The notes: generated from the letters alone by a model not told the origin. A stretch of 10,729 nucleotides of DNA from Methanoregulaceae archaeon (GCA_019695435.1 JACTVF010000058.1:1-10729); one strand, 5' to 3'. Positions 1 to 6,808 are shown, counted from the first letter of the stretch. Numbers and translations are program-made.

Positions 1-139
1 GAAGACCGGCAGCGACACCATCCTGCTCGGCCCGGATCACAGCGCGGCAGGCGACCTCCGGAATGATCGCGTCCGAAGTGACATCACCGAGTGGTGCGTC
101 CTCTTCTATAAATTTTAGCAGGTATCCCAGCGGTACCAT
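1..139 (-). CDS. nadC: Nicotinate-nucleotide pyrophosphorylase (carboxylating), N-terminal part only
   Basis: Reading the minus strand from the ATG at 139 gives 46 codons that stay open to the window edge, beginning MVPLGYLLKFIEED. The stretch EDAPLGDVTSDAIIPE (residues 13-28) matches the N-terminal signature of NadC, where a Glu-Asp is followed by GD-x-TS and then a small beta-rich domain. NadC condenses quinolinate with PRPP to give nicotinate mononucleotide and CO2 in the cytosol. The catalytic barrel lies beyond the window. The gene starts 23 bases after the nadX stop. It has a GGGGGAT ribosome-binding site (plus-strand 148-154) 8 bases before the ATG, so it is almost certainly co-transcribed with nadX. 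The family call rests on a short N-terminal match plus the pathway neighbour. Confidence 0.85.
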   Translation of the reverse strand, partial: MVPLGYLLKFIEEDAPLGDVTSDAIIPEVACRAVIRAEQDGVAAGL

Positions 140-162
140 GGCAGATTATCCCCCGGGGATTG

Positions 163-921
163 TCACGTCCCGACCACGAGCGGACTGTCGAGATTTTTCA
201 GCAGGGAGAGGATGGAGAGGGCAGCAAGGTAACTGGTCGCCGGGTTATCGGGACTGGGGACGTTGGTGACCTTAATGTAGGTCTCGCCGAAACTACCCTC
301 GATAAAGAGCTCGTGGACGTTCCTGTCCGCTGCAGGGTCCACCCAGAGTTCCACATCCACATCCTGTCCTGCTGCAAGGCCCATGGCGACGGAGACGTTC
401 ACGTTCTTGGGATAGGACTTGATGCAGTCATGCGCTTTGCCGGAGAAGATCCGCTGCCGGGTGGTCACGTCTAGGCCCAGCGACTGCGGGCTTTTGGTGG
501 TCTTCAGGAGCAGTTTTGTTATCGGTGAGATCTGCCCGATCTTCAGGTTGTCCAGCCCGAAGATTGCCCCGCTCGGGACATAGATCTTCGTAGACGTTTT
601 TCGCGCGGTTGTTATCAGATCGTCCCTGAACTTCGGATCGGTAAGTGCTCCCACGCTCATGATCACGAGATTCTTTTTGTGCAGGAGGACGTCACTTGAA
701 TGTGTCCGCGCTGCGGCGATTGATGCAGCTTCGACAACGAGATCTATATCCGTGTCTAAAAACGCCGAAAAATCCCCATATGCCTTCCCGTGACAGACAC
801 CGGCGATCTCCGCTGTCCGTTCAGGGACTTTATCGTAGACTGCTGATATCACAAACCCCTCTGCGTGCTGCGCAATAATATGCCCGATATTGCCGCAGCC
901 CAGCAGCCCGATCCGTAACAT
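163..921 (-). CDS. nadX: L-aspartate dehydrogenase NadX
   Basis: This 252-aa cytosolic enzyme makes iminoaspartate from L-aspartate with NAD(P)+, the first step of de novo NAD synthesis. It stands in for the oxygen-using aspartate oxidase NadB. A Rossmann glycine motif GCGNIG sits at residues 8-13 directly after the start. The middle holds the family-typical VPSGAIFGLDNLK segment, and the C-terminus has DNPATSYLAALSILSLL. His203, in RNVHEL, is the probable catalytic histidine by analogy with archaeal aspartate dehydrogenases. Length is normal for the family. The start at 921 is the only ATG that keeps the glycine motif intact. No Shine-Dalgarno precedes it, but a TATA-like box lies about 28 bases upstream. 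nadC follows 23 bases downstream. The product iminoaspartate is used by quinolinate synthase NadA, which is not in this window. Confidence 0.93.
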   Translation of the reverse strand: MLRIGLLGCGNIGHIIAQHAEGFVISAVYDKVPERTAEIAGVCHGKAYGDFSAFLDTDIDLVVEAASIAAARTHSSDVLLHKKNLVIMSVGALTDPKFRDDLITTARKTSTKIYVPSGAIFGLDNLKIGQISPITKLLLKTTKSPQSLGLDVTTRQRIFSGKAHDCIKSYPKNVNVSVAMGLAAGQDVDVELWVDPAADRNVHELFIEGSFGETYIKVTNVPSPDNPATSYLAALSILSLLKNLDSPLVVGT

Positions 922-944
922 GGTAAACAGGTTACGGGTGTCAT

Positions 945-954
945 GGATTAATGG
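945..954 (-). promoter_or_regulatory. TATA-like box for nadX-nadC
   Basis: On the minus strand the sequence CCATTAATCC is centred about 28 bases before the nadX ATG at 921. That is the spacing expected between an archaeal TATA box and the transcription start. The intervening sequence has no GGAGG-like ribosome-binding site, so the transcript may begin at or next to the start codon. This is inferred from sequence alone. The opposite gene at 1050 shares this 128-base divergent spacer. Confidence 0.4.
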
Positions 955-1049
955 TTATCCTAAAAGGAAGCGCCGAAATGTAAAAACGAGGGAGACCCAC
1001 GAAAAAATGACCTTTAACTGCTCTGGCTCCAAACGATGAGGATAGACAT

Positions 1050-2312
1050 ATGAAAGAGAGCCGATCAGGAGATCCTCCCCCGGATACGATGGATGTATTT
1101 GCTGCGCTTGCCCACAAACAGGTCTATATCGAGACGTACGGGTGCAGCTACAACTTCGGGGATACGGCAAACCTTGTGCAGGTGCTTAAACACTACGGGA
1201 GCACCCGTGTCCCGTCTCCCGATGGTGCTGACGCGGTCATCATCAATACGTGCACGGTGGTCGGCCCGACCGAACGCCGGATGCTCCGTCGTCTTGCCGC
1301 ACTTCAGGAAAAGCCGCTCTTTGTCACCGGCTGCATGCCGCTTGTCCAGCGCGAGGCGATCCTCTCGGTCTGTTCGCCGGTGATTATCCCCCCGGATACG
1401 ATACGCGAGGCGTACCTTCGCGTAAGAACGGTTGCCCCCGGAGGCGTCGGAATCGTCCCGATTGCGCAGGGCTGTCTCGGGCGATGCACATACTGCATCA
1501 CGCGCAGGGCCCGGGGGCCACTTGCAAGTTTCCCCAAAGAAGAGATCCGGGAAAAAGTCCGGGCGTTCATCCACGCGGGCGCATATGAGATCCAACTGAC
1601 TGCCCAGGATGTGAGCGCGTGGGGTCGGGATACGGGACGATCCCTTCCCGGACTTCTTGTGGATCTTTGTTCCATTAAGGGAAACTTCCGTATCCGTATT
1701 GGGATGATGAACCCGGCGACCGTGAGCGGCATCCTTGACGAGCTGCTGGATGTATTTGAGAGCGACCGGCTCTTCAGGTTCTTGCACCTGCCGGTGCAGT
1801 CGGGCTCCGACCGAATCCTGGAACAGATGGGGCGGGGATACACCGTGCAGGAGTTCGAGGAGATCGTTTCCGCGTTCCGCAAGCGGTATCCCGACATCAG
1901 CATCGCCACGGATTTTATCGTCGGGTTTCCCGGGGAGACAGAAGAGGACTTTTCCCGGTCCCTTGAACTTATCGGGAGGATAAAGCCTGCAAAGGTCAAT
2001 GTCACGCGGTATTCAAAGCGCCCGTTCACCGGCCCGTTTGCGGAAGAAGACTTTCCTGATTCGGTAAAAAAAGACCGGTCCCGGCTCCTGAATACATACG
2101 CGGAAGAACAGTACTCCATCGTCAACCGCCCGCTCCTTGGAACCACTGTCTCCTGTGTTATAACAGAGAAACTCCGTCCGGGATCGGTCATGGCCCGGAC
2201 TGCCACCTATCAGGGTGTTGTTATCGGACAGGACCTTCCGATCGGAACTGCCGCAGATGTCATCCTTAAAAAAGACCGGAAGTATTTTTTCATGGGCGAT
2301 CTTGTTGTATAA
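1050..2312 (+). CDS. MiaB-like / e-MtaB tRNA (N6-threonylcarbamoyladenosine37) methylthiotransferase
   Basis: A 420-aa radical-SAM methylthiotransferase, predicted to convert t6A to ms2t6A at position 37 of ANN-decoding tRNAs. Three domains are visible. The N-terminal MTTase domain has its three cluster cysteines at C32 (ETYGC), C68 (NTC) and C95 (TGC). The radical-SAM core has C142-x3-C146-x2-C149 (GCLGRCTYC). A C-terminal TRAM-type RNA-binding domain covers roughly residues 360-420 and ends FFMGDLVV. HLPVQSGSDRIL and DFIVGFPGETEEDF are typical core motifs. Both iron-sulfur sites are complete. The start at 1050 follows a GAGGAT sequence; an in-frame ATG at 1089 (residue 14) would remove only a poorly conserved leader and cannot be excluded. 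The t6A specificity, rather than i6A, follows from the archaeal family and is not visible directly. Confidence 0.9.
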   Translation: MKESRSGDPPPDTMDVFAALAHKQVYIETYGCSYNFGDTANLVQVLKHYGSTRVPSPDGADAVIINTCTVVGPTERRMLRRLAALQEKPLFVTGCMPLVQREAILSVCSPVIIPPDTIREAYLRVRTVAPGGVGIVPIAQGCLGRCTYCITRRARGPLASFPKEEIREKVRAFIHAGAYEIQLTAQDVSAWGRDTGRSLPGLLVDLCSIKGNFRIRIGMMNPATVSGILDELLDVFESDRLFRFLHLPVQSGSDRILEQMGRGYTVQEFEEIVSAFRKRYPDISIATDFIVGFPGETEEDFSRSLELIGRIKPAKVNVTRYSKRPFTGPFAEEDFPDSVKKDRSRLLNTYAEEQYSIVNRPLLGTTVSCVITEKLRPGSVMARTATYQGVVIGQDLPIGTAADVILKKDRKYFFMGDLVV

Positions 2313-2349
2313 GTCCCGCTCAGGAAATGGCAGATACAAAGACGAGTGA

Positions 2350-2357
2350 TTTTATAG
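2350..2357 (+). promoter_or_regulatory. TATA-like box upstream of the 178-aa unknown gene
   Basis: TTTTATAG lies 38 bases after the methylthiotransferase stop and would place transcription start near 2380, ahead of the GGTGAT ribosome-binding site at 2402-2407. It supports separate transcription of the next gene and a start at 2414 rather than 2327. Confidence 0.4.
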
Positions 2358-2413
2358 CCGGAACAGTAACTATTCTTGTTTTGCGCCGGAAGGCGGAGCA
2401 TGGTGATACTAAA

Positions 2414-2950
2414 ATGGATGAGATCGAGGCCGGTTTTAAAAAGATCATGCAGAAGATCGAGGAGATGAAAAAGACGGATGGCACGTTGTCCGAACAGATA
2501 AAGACCCATGACGGGGAACTGCTGGGGCGTATGGCCGCCATGGCAAAACCGGTGGTCAAATCAGTCGGCCTCAACCTGCTCAAGATCGGCAAGCAGGATA
2601 CAAAAAATGAGATCTACGATGCCAATTATTATACAGAGAAGATGATCGTTCTCGGAAAGACCGATCCTGCCGCCTTCCGTCCCGACGATCCTTCAAAAAC
2701 GATCATCGACCAGTTCTGTGTCCTGTCTGAAAAGGGAAAGTTCTACGAACTGATGTACAGCTCTGACGGCTTTATTACCGACTCATACCTTAATCCCATC
2801 GACCCGAAGTCCGCGATAGGAGGGTACGGGTATGACATCATGTTCATGCTGTACCAGGCAATGCATGACTACATGAAATCGGAAAAAGAACTTCTTTCTG
2901 CGCTTGAAAAAGTGATCGGGTATATCTTTGCCGCGCCCCGTAAGTCCTGA
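2414..2950 (+). CDS. Hypothetical protein, soluble, helical N-terminus
   Basis: I do not recognise this gene. The ATG at 2414 gives 178 aa and is preceded by GGTGAT at 2402-2407, a good archaeal ribosome-binding site with 6-base spacing. An in-frame ATG at 2327 would add 29 residues but has a poor ribosome-binding site and would run through the TATA-like box at 2350. Residues 1-23 (MDEIEAGFKKIMQKIEEMKK) have the charged, heptad-like look of an amphipathic helix or coiled coil. The central part has a KTIIDQFCVLSEKGKFYELMY segment and a Gly/Tyr-rich GGYGYDIMF turn. The C-terminus is again helical, ending YIFAAPRKS. There is one Cys, no signal peptide and no clear transmembrane segment. By eye it is less GC-rich than the enzymes around it. 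It converges on the membrane-protein gene with only a 14-base gap. No function can be assigned. Confidence 0.75.
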   Translation: MDEIEAGFKKIMQKIEEMKKTDGTLSEQIKTHDGELLGRMAAMAKPVVKSVGLNLLKIGKQDTKNEIYDANYYTEKMIVLGKTDPAAFRPDDPSKTIIDQFCVLSEKGKFYELMYSSDGFITDSYLNPIDPKSAIGGYGYDIMFMLYQAMHDYMKSEKELLSALEKVIGYIFAAPRKS

Positions 2951-2964
2951 CCGGCAGCCCCCTT

Positions 2965-3420
2965 TTACTTCCACTTGAACAGCGGGAACATCGGCCTGAG
3001 GAGATCGTCATCACTCTTTCCCAGTGCTGACAGGGAAAAAGTGCGGCTGGCGTGCCCTCCATTTGCATCGTCGAAAGTAACCTCGGCTTTTACTTCCCCT
3101 ATCATATGGGTGAGGGGGTACTCATACCGGGTGTCAGCCGACAGTTCGGGGATATCGAATTCAATGTCGAGGGGGATGAGGGTGACATGGATCCGGTTCG
3201 CCAGCGCATTCCCCGTGTTCTCAACCACGATCTTTTTTGCATCGTCTCCAAGCCTGACGCTAATCTCGGGAAGAATTCGGGAATCCTCCATGATGAGGAT
3301 TGATATGGCGAGAGCCACAAGGATGATCACCCCCATCGCGCCGAGATAGATATCGATCCAAAAAAGGAATAGGCAGATAAGAGCTCCTGCCGCAAGAAGA
3401 ATCTTATAAAATTTCTCCAT
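2965..3420 (-). CDS. Hypothetical membrane protein: two-helix hairpin plus C-terminal beta domain
   Basis: From the ATG at 3420 this gives 151 aa; a longer reading needs a TTG at 3438 and is less likely. The N-terminus MEKFYK is followed by two hydrophobic segments of about 20 residues (roughly 6-26 and 28-45, ending ALAISILIM) joined by a very short turn. The remaining ~105 residues are polar. They contain alternating strands with ENTGNALANRIHVTL and VTFDDANGGHASRTFSL, which resemble CARDB/Ig-like beta-sandwich repeats. The positive N-terminus suggests both ends face the cytoplasm, whereas such beta domains are usually outside the cell. A GATATAG box (plus 3442-3448) lies about 25 bases before the ATG, suggesting a leaderless mRNA. 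The function is unknown and the fold is a guess from pattern. Confidence 0.72.
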   Translation of the reverse strand: MEKFYKILLAAGALICLFLFWIDIYLGAMGVIILVALAISILIMEDSRILPEISVRLGDDAKKIVVENTGNALANRIHVTLIPLDIEFDIPELSADTRYEYPLTHMIGEVKAEVTFDDANGGHASRTFSLSALGKSDDDLLRPMFPLFKWK

Positions 3421-3441
3421 GCAATCCTGTAGGCTCAAAAA

Positions 3442-3448
3442 CTATATC
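3442..3448 (-). promoter_or_regulatory. TATA-like box for the 151-aa membrane protein
   Basis: On the minus strand GATATAG is centred 25 bases before the ATG at 3420. It lies downstream of the tRNA-Ile gene on the same strand, so the membrane-protein gene can be transcribed on its own. The spacing argues against the upstream TTG start at 3438, which would fall before the predicted transcription start. Confidence 0.4.
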
Positions 3449-3464
3449 AAAATGCGGGGAATAA

Positions 3465-3538
3465 TGGGCCCGATGCGATTCGAACGCATGACCTCCCGGT
3501 TATCAGCCGGGCGCACCACCGGGCTATGCTACGGGCCC
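3465..3538 (-). tRNA. tRNA-Ile (anticodon GAU)
   Basis: The minus strand folds into a complete cloverleaf of 74 nt. The acceptor stem GGGCCCG (3538-3532) pairs perfectly with CGGGCCC (3472-3466), and the discriminator is A (3465). The D stem GCAT/GTGC closes with one wobble pair. The anticodon stem CCCGG/CCGGG encloses the loop CTGATAA, giving anticodon GAU (3504-3502). The T arm contains GCGTTCGAATCGC. No CCA is encoded (TTATT follows), so it must be added after transcription. No intron is seen. The gene is transcribed away from iorA. Confidence 0.97.
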
Positions 3539-3582
3539 AAAAGGATTGCCTGAATTTTACCTTATTAGTTATCCCACCAGAG

Positions 3583-3590
3583 TTTTTATA
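3583..3590 (+). promoter_or_regulatory. TATA-like box for the ior operon
   Basis: TTTTTATA, 83 bases before the iorA ATG, is the best TATA-like element in the spacer between tRNA-Ile and iorA. It would start transcription near 3612 and give a leader of about 60 bases. CTATAG (3622-3627) and CATATTC (3648-3654) are weaker alternatives; the last would imply an almost leaderless mRNA. I see no clear repressor palindrome or riboswitch in the leader. Confidence 0.4.
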
Positions 3591-3672
3591 GGTTGTGAAT
3601 ATCCGGGGGGACAGGATAATGCTATAGGGCTCTGTGTCAAAAAACTACATATTCTTTTACGGATCTGGGATC

Positions 3673-5445
3673 ATGGAACGACATTATCTCCTCGGAAATG
3701 AAGCCATCGCCCACGCATGTCTTGAATCGGGCATCGATTTTGCGAGCGGGTACCCCGGCACCCCTTCATCGGAAGTGGTCGATGTGCTCCGTGTGCAGAA
3801 AGATCCGACCTATCATGTGGAATGGTCGGTGAACGAGAAGGTTGCCCTTGAAAATGCCCTTGCTGCTGCATGGTGCGGGCTCCGGTCGATCTGCACCATG
3901 AAGCATGTCGGCCTCAACGTCGCTGCCGACCCGCTTATGACGAGCGCCTATACCGGGGTGACCGGTGGCCTTGTCATTATGAGCGCCGATGACCCGTTCG
4001 CGCACAGTTCCCAGAACGAACAGGACACCCGGTGCTATGCCCATTTCGCCCGGCTCCCCTGCCTCGACCCCTCCGGGGTGCAGGAAGCGCATGACATGAT
4101 CCGCGCCGCGTTTGAAATCTCCGAGGAATTCAGGTTGCCGGTGCTGTTCCGTCCTACTACCCGGGTCTGCCACTCGAAGGGTGACGTGGAACTGGGCGCT
4201 ATTGTGCCGGGCACACGCAAAGGGGAGTTCCACAAAGACCCCCGGCAGTATGTGGTGATCCCCGCCCATACCCGGCTCCTGCACAAAAAACTCAACGAGA
4301 AGCAGCCGATCCTTAAAAAAAGACTGGTGGAACGGGGGCTCAATCACTTTACGATCAAGGGTAAGACCGCAGTTATCGCAAGCGGGATCGGGGCCTCCTA
4401 CGTTCAGGAACTCCTGCCCCCCGATGTCTCGTTCATGAAGATCGGTGCATACCCGGTTGACGAGGAATGGCTGGGGGTGTTCGCACAGAAGCACGAGAAG
4501 ATTCTTGTGATCGAGGAACTCGCGCCTGTTGTGGAAGAGGCAGTCCGGCAGGTCGCCGGGTGCGTGCCGGTCTTTGGGAAGATCAACGGGTACGCCCCGT
4601 ACGAAGGTGAACTCTCCCCGGCCGTTGTTGCTGCTATCATGGTAAAAGCCGGATTCCTCCCGGAAAACCCGCTTGTCTCCATGGAGCCCGTACAGAATCT
4701 TCCTCTCCGCCCGCCCATCCTCTGCGCCGGCTGCCACCACCGCGCTGCGTTCTACGCGATGAAGCGCGTGTTCAGGGAGTCCGCCATCTACCCGAGCGAT
4801 ATCGGTTGCTACACGCTGGGGCTCCAGCTTGGCGCTGTTGATACCACCATCTGCATGGGCGCCTCGATCACGGTCGGGAGCGGGATCGCCCATTCCGGCG
4901 ATCCCCGGGATGTTGTCTGTACGATCGGCGACTCGACCTTCCTGCACACAGGGATCCAGGGACTCATGAATGCGGTCTACAACGGTGCGAACATGACCAT
5001 TGTCATTCTTGACAACCGGATCACCGCGATGACCGGCCACCAGCCCAATCCGAATACCGGGGTAACGGCCACCGGCGCAGAGTCGCCCGCGATCTCACTT
5101 GATGCCATCTGCCGCTCCTGCGGGGTGACCTTTGTCGAAACGGTCGATCCCTATGACCTGACCGAGATGCTTCGTGTCCTTGAAGAGGCAAAGAAAAAGA
5201 AGGGTGTCAGGGTTATTATCGCAAAGCAGATGTGCGTGATCGCAGCGCGTCGTGCAGGAGTAAAGCGGGGCCGCTATGCGGTAAACCTGGAACTCTGTAC
5301 CGGTTGCGGGACGTGTGTAAAATTCGGGTGTCCTGCGATCGAATTCGCAGATGAAAAGGCCCGGATCAACGAGTTGTGCAGCGGGTGTGCAGTCTGTGCC
5401 CGGCTCTGTCCTGTCGGGGCTATCTCGCGGGAGGCAAAGAAATGA
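3673..5445 (+). CDS. iorA: Indolepyruvate:ferredoxin oxidoreductase, alpha subunit
   Basis: IorA with IorB oxidises aryl pyruvates (indole-, phenyl- and hydroxyphenylpyruvate) to arylacetyl-CoA with ferredoxin. In methanogens it can also run in reverse to build aromatic amino acids from arylacetates. From ATG 3673 the protein is 590 aa. GYPGTPSSE near residue 26 marks the pyrimidine-binding domain. CAGCHHR near 350 opens the TPP domain, whose thiamine-phosphate motif runs from GDS (419) to DNR (447-449). The C-terminus carries a two-cluster ferredoxin domain: C542, C545, C548, C553 and C569, C572, C575, C579. All cluster cysteines are present. An in-frame GTG at 3634 would add 13 residues, but the family normally starts close to YLLGNEAIA, which fits ATG 3673. 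The stop overlaps the iorB start as ATGA. Confidence 0.95.
   Translation: MERHYLLGNEAIAHACLESGIDFASGYPGTPSSEVVDVLRVQKDPTYHVEWSVNEKVALENALAAAWCGLRSICTMKHVGLNVAADPLMTSAYTGVTGGLVIMSADDPFAHSSQNEQDTRCYAHFARLPCLDPSGVQEAHDMIRAAFEISEEFRLPVLFRPTTRVCHSKGDVELGAIVPGTRKGEFHKDPRQYVVIPAHTRLLHKKLNEKQPILKKRLVERGLNHFTIKGKTAVIASGIGASYVQELLPPDVSFMKIGAYPVDEEWLGVFAQKHEKILVIEELAPVVEEAVRQVAGCVPVFGKINGYAPYEGELSPAVVAAIMVKAGFLPENPLVSMEPVQNLPLRPPILCAGCHHRAAFYAMKRVFRESAIYPSDIGCYTLGLQLGAVDTTICMGASITVGSGIAHSGDPRDVVCTIGDSTFLHTGIQGLMNAVYNGANMTIVILDNRITAMTGHQPNPNTGVTATGAESPAISLDAICRSCGVTFVETVDPYDLTEMLRVLEEAKKKKGVRVIIAKQMCVIAARRAGVKRGRYAVNLELCTGCGTCVKFGCPAIEFADEKARINELCSGCAVCARLCPVGAISREAKK
5429..5434 (+). promoter_or_regulatory. 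Strong ribosome-binding site for iorB
   Basis: GGGAGG lies inside the last codons of iorA, 7 bases before the ATG at 5442. It fixes the iorB start at 5442 and rules out the longer upstream reading from 5376. Together with the ATGA overlap it points to translational coupling of the two subunits. Confidence 0.8.
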
Positions 5446-6026
5446 CCAAGAGTTTTGATATCCTGATCGTCGGGATTGGCGGGCAGGGAACGATTCTCGC
5501 GTCCAACATAATCGGCGAGGCTTGTCTTCTTGAGGGCCGGCACGTGAAAGGCGCCGAGACCCATGGCATGGCGCAGCGCGGGGGGTCGGTCGAGACCCAT
5601 ATCAGGATCGACGGCCAGTACGGCCCGCTGATCGTGCCCGGCACGGCTGATCTCCTGATCTCCTTTGATCTGCTCGAAGCGCTCAGGTACTCCCACTACC
5701 TCAAAACCGGCGGGACGATGGTGGTCAACCGGCACATGGTCCTTCCCACTTCGGTCTTTACGCAAAAAAGTCCGGTGCCGACCGAAGACGTGATAGTCGC
5801 GCAGCTCAACCGGTTCGCACCCTGCCTGATCGATGCCGATAAGATTGCCGCAGAAGCGGGCAACAGTCTTTCCCAGAATGTCGTGATCCTTGGTGCGGCC
5901 TCGTGGTCGATCCCCTTGAAAACAGAATCCCTGCTTGCTGAGGTCAAGAAACTCGTCCCGCCAAAGACCGTTGAGGTCAACGTAAAAGCCTTCGAGATGG
6001 GCCGGGCGTTCAGCAGGACGGGCTGA
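5442..6026 (+). CDS. iorB: Indolepyruvate:ferredoxin oxidoreductase, beta subunit
   Basis: This 194-aa subunit is the gamma-domain partner of IorA and helps form the CoA/2-oxoacid site of the heterodimer. The glycine-rich GIGGQG at residues 11-16 and ETHGMAQRGGSV at 39-50 are hallmarks of the 2-oxoacid:ferredoxin oxidoreductase gamma domain. Length is as expected for a stand-alone IorB. The start overlaps the iorA stop by four bases and has a strong GGGAGG site. The stop TGA overlaps the ATG of the methyltransferase gene by one base, so iorB is the middle gene of a three-gene unit. No residue appears to be missing. Confidence 0.95.
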   Translation: MTKSFDILIVGIGGQGTILASNIIGEACLLEGRHVKGAETHGMAQRGGSVETHIRIDGQYGPLIVPGTADLLISFDLLEALRYSHYLKTGGTMVVNRHMVLPTSVFTQKSPVPTEDVIVAQLNRFAPCLIDADKIAAEAGNSLSQNVVILGAASWSIPLKTESLLAEVKKLVPPKTVEVNVKAFEMGRAFSRTG

Positions 6027-6745
6027 TGGGATCACTGGGCGCATTTGAACCGGATACCCTGTACGAGGGGGATGCTCTTCTTCTCATGGAGCAGATCCCG
6101 GACGGTGCAGTCGATCTAATCGTGACCGACCCGCCGTTTGCCATCGATTTTACGGCCCAGCGGCTCAACTACAACAGGACCGGCAGCAACGTGATCGAGG
6201 GCTATAAGGAGATCCCGGCGGAGAAATATGGGGAGTTTACGCGCCGGTGGATTGCACAGGCCGCCAGGGCGCTTTCGCCCACGGGAAGCATGTACATTTT
6301 TTCGGGCTGGAACCGGCTCCGCGATATCCTTGAAGGGATTGATGCCGCCGGGCTTACGACCATCAACCACCTGATCTGGAAGTACCAGTTCGGGGTGTTT
6401 ACGAAAAACAAATACGTCACCAGCCATTACCACATCCTCTTCGTGGTGAAAAACCCGAAAAAATACACCTTCAACAAGCTCGATCACTATCCCGAGGATG
6501 TCTGGGTGATCAACCGCGAGTACTGGAAAGGAAAGAAAAAGACCCCGACGAAGCTCCCGCAGGAACTGGTACAGAAGATTATCTGGTATTCGAGCAACCC
6601 CGGTGACTTGGTCGTTGATCCGTTCCTTGGTTCGGGCACAGTTGCGGTTGTCGCACAGCAGGAAGGCCGGCATTTCCTCGGTTTCGAGGTCGTCCCGGAG
6701 TACGTTGCCTTTGCACGTGAAGGTCTGCGTGCCGCCCGGACCTGA
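6026..6745 (+). CDS. Orphan DNA methyltransferase, beta class (N6-adenine or N4-cytosine)
   Basis: A 239-aa S-adenosylmethionine-dependent DNA methyltransferase. The catalytic motif IV, TDPPF (residues 34-38), comes before the AdoMet-binding motif I, DPFLGSGT (198-205). That order defines the beta class of exocyclic amino methyltransferases. DPPF is more usual for N6-adenine enzymes and SPPY for N4-cytosine enzymes, so adenine is favoured but not proved. The C-terminal GFEVVPEYVAFA supports motif II. The space between the motifs leaves room for only a small target-recognition region, including a Lys-rich stretch near 171-177 (WKGKKKTP). No restriction enzyme, specificity subunit or repair gene is adjacent. 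The ATG shares a base with the iorB stop (TGATG), implying coupled translation. Two tandem stops (TGA TAG) end it. Target site unknown. Confidence 0.9.
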   Translation: MGSLGAFEPDTLYEGDALLLMEQIPDGAVDLIVTDPPFAIDFTAQRLNYNRTGSNVIEGYKEIPAEKYGEFTRRWIAQAARALSPTGSMYIFSGWNRLRDILEGIDAAGLTTINHLIWKYQFGVFTKNKYVTSHYHILFVVKNPKKYTFNKLDHYPEDVWVINREYWKGKKKTPTKLPQELVQKIIWYSSNPGDLVVDPFLGSGTVAVVAQQEGRHFLGFEVVPEYVAFAREGLRAART

Positions 6746-6808
6746 TAGTCCGGCATGGTTCTCCAAAAAACCCCGATACGGACATAAACCTATCAGAAAA
6801 CAGCAATA
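6746..6808. other. Convergent spacer with a possible tRNA-Ser terminator
   Basis: This short gap separates the methyltransferase stop from the 3' end of tRNA-Ser. On the minus strand, downstream of the tRNA, it reads as T-rich runs including GGGGTTTTTT (plus 6765-6774). That could end tRNA-Ser transcription, because archaeal termination uses oligo-T tracts. I find no hairpin, C/D box pair or small ORF worth calling. Confidence 0.3.

Noticed and set aside
1304..2206. A 300-codon minus-strand frame and a second at 1065-1787, opposite the methylthiotransferase
   Set aside because: Both are low-complexity, Arg/Ser-rich shadows of a gene with intact cluster motifs.
3421..3438. TTG start for the 151-aa membrane protein
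   Set aside because: It would lie upstream of the transcription start predicted from the TATA box at 3442-3448, and the ATG at 3420 is a better start codon.
3634..3672. GTG start for iorA adding 13 residues
   Set aside because: No convincing ribosome-binding site, and the family begins close to the ATG at 3673.
3766..5040. A 424-codon open frame on the minus strand opposite iorA
   Set aside because: It is fully inside iorA, which has clear TPP and ferredoxin motifs. The translation is rich in Arg, His, Asp and Gly without domain signature. Long antisense frames are expected in GC-rich coding DNA.
5274..6044. A 256-codon minus-strand frame across the iorA-iorB junction
   Set aside because: It spans two overlapping genes with well-recognised products and has no promoter or ribosome-binding support.
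6746..6808. A C/D box guide RNA between the methyltransferase and tRNA-Ser
   Set aside because: A CTGA-like D box can be found on the minus strand, but no RTGATGA C box accompanies it.
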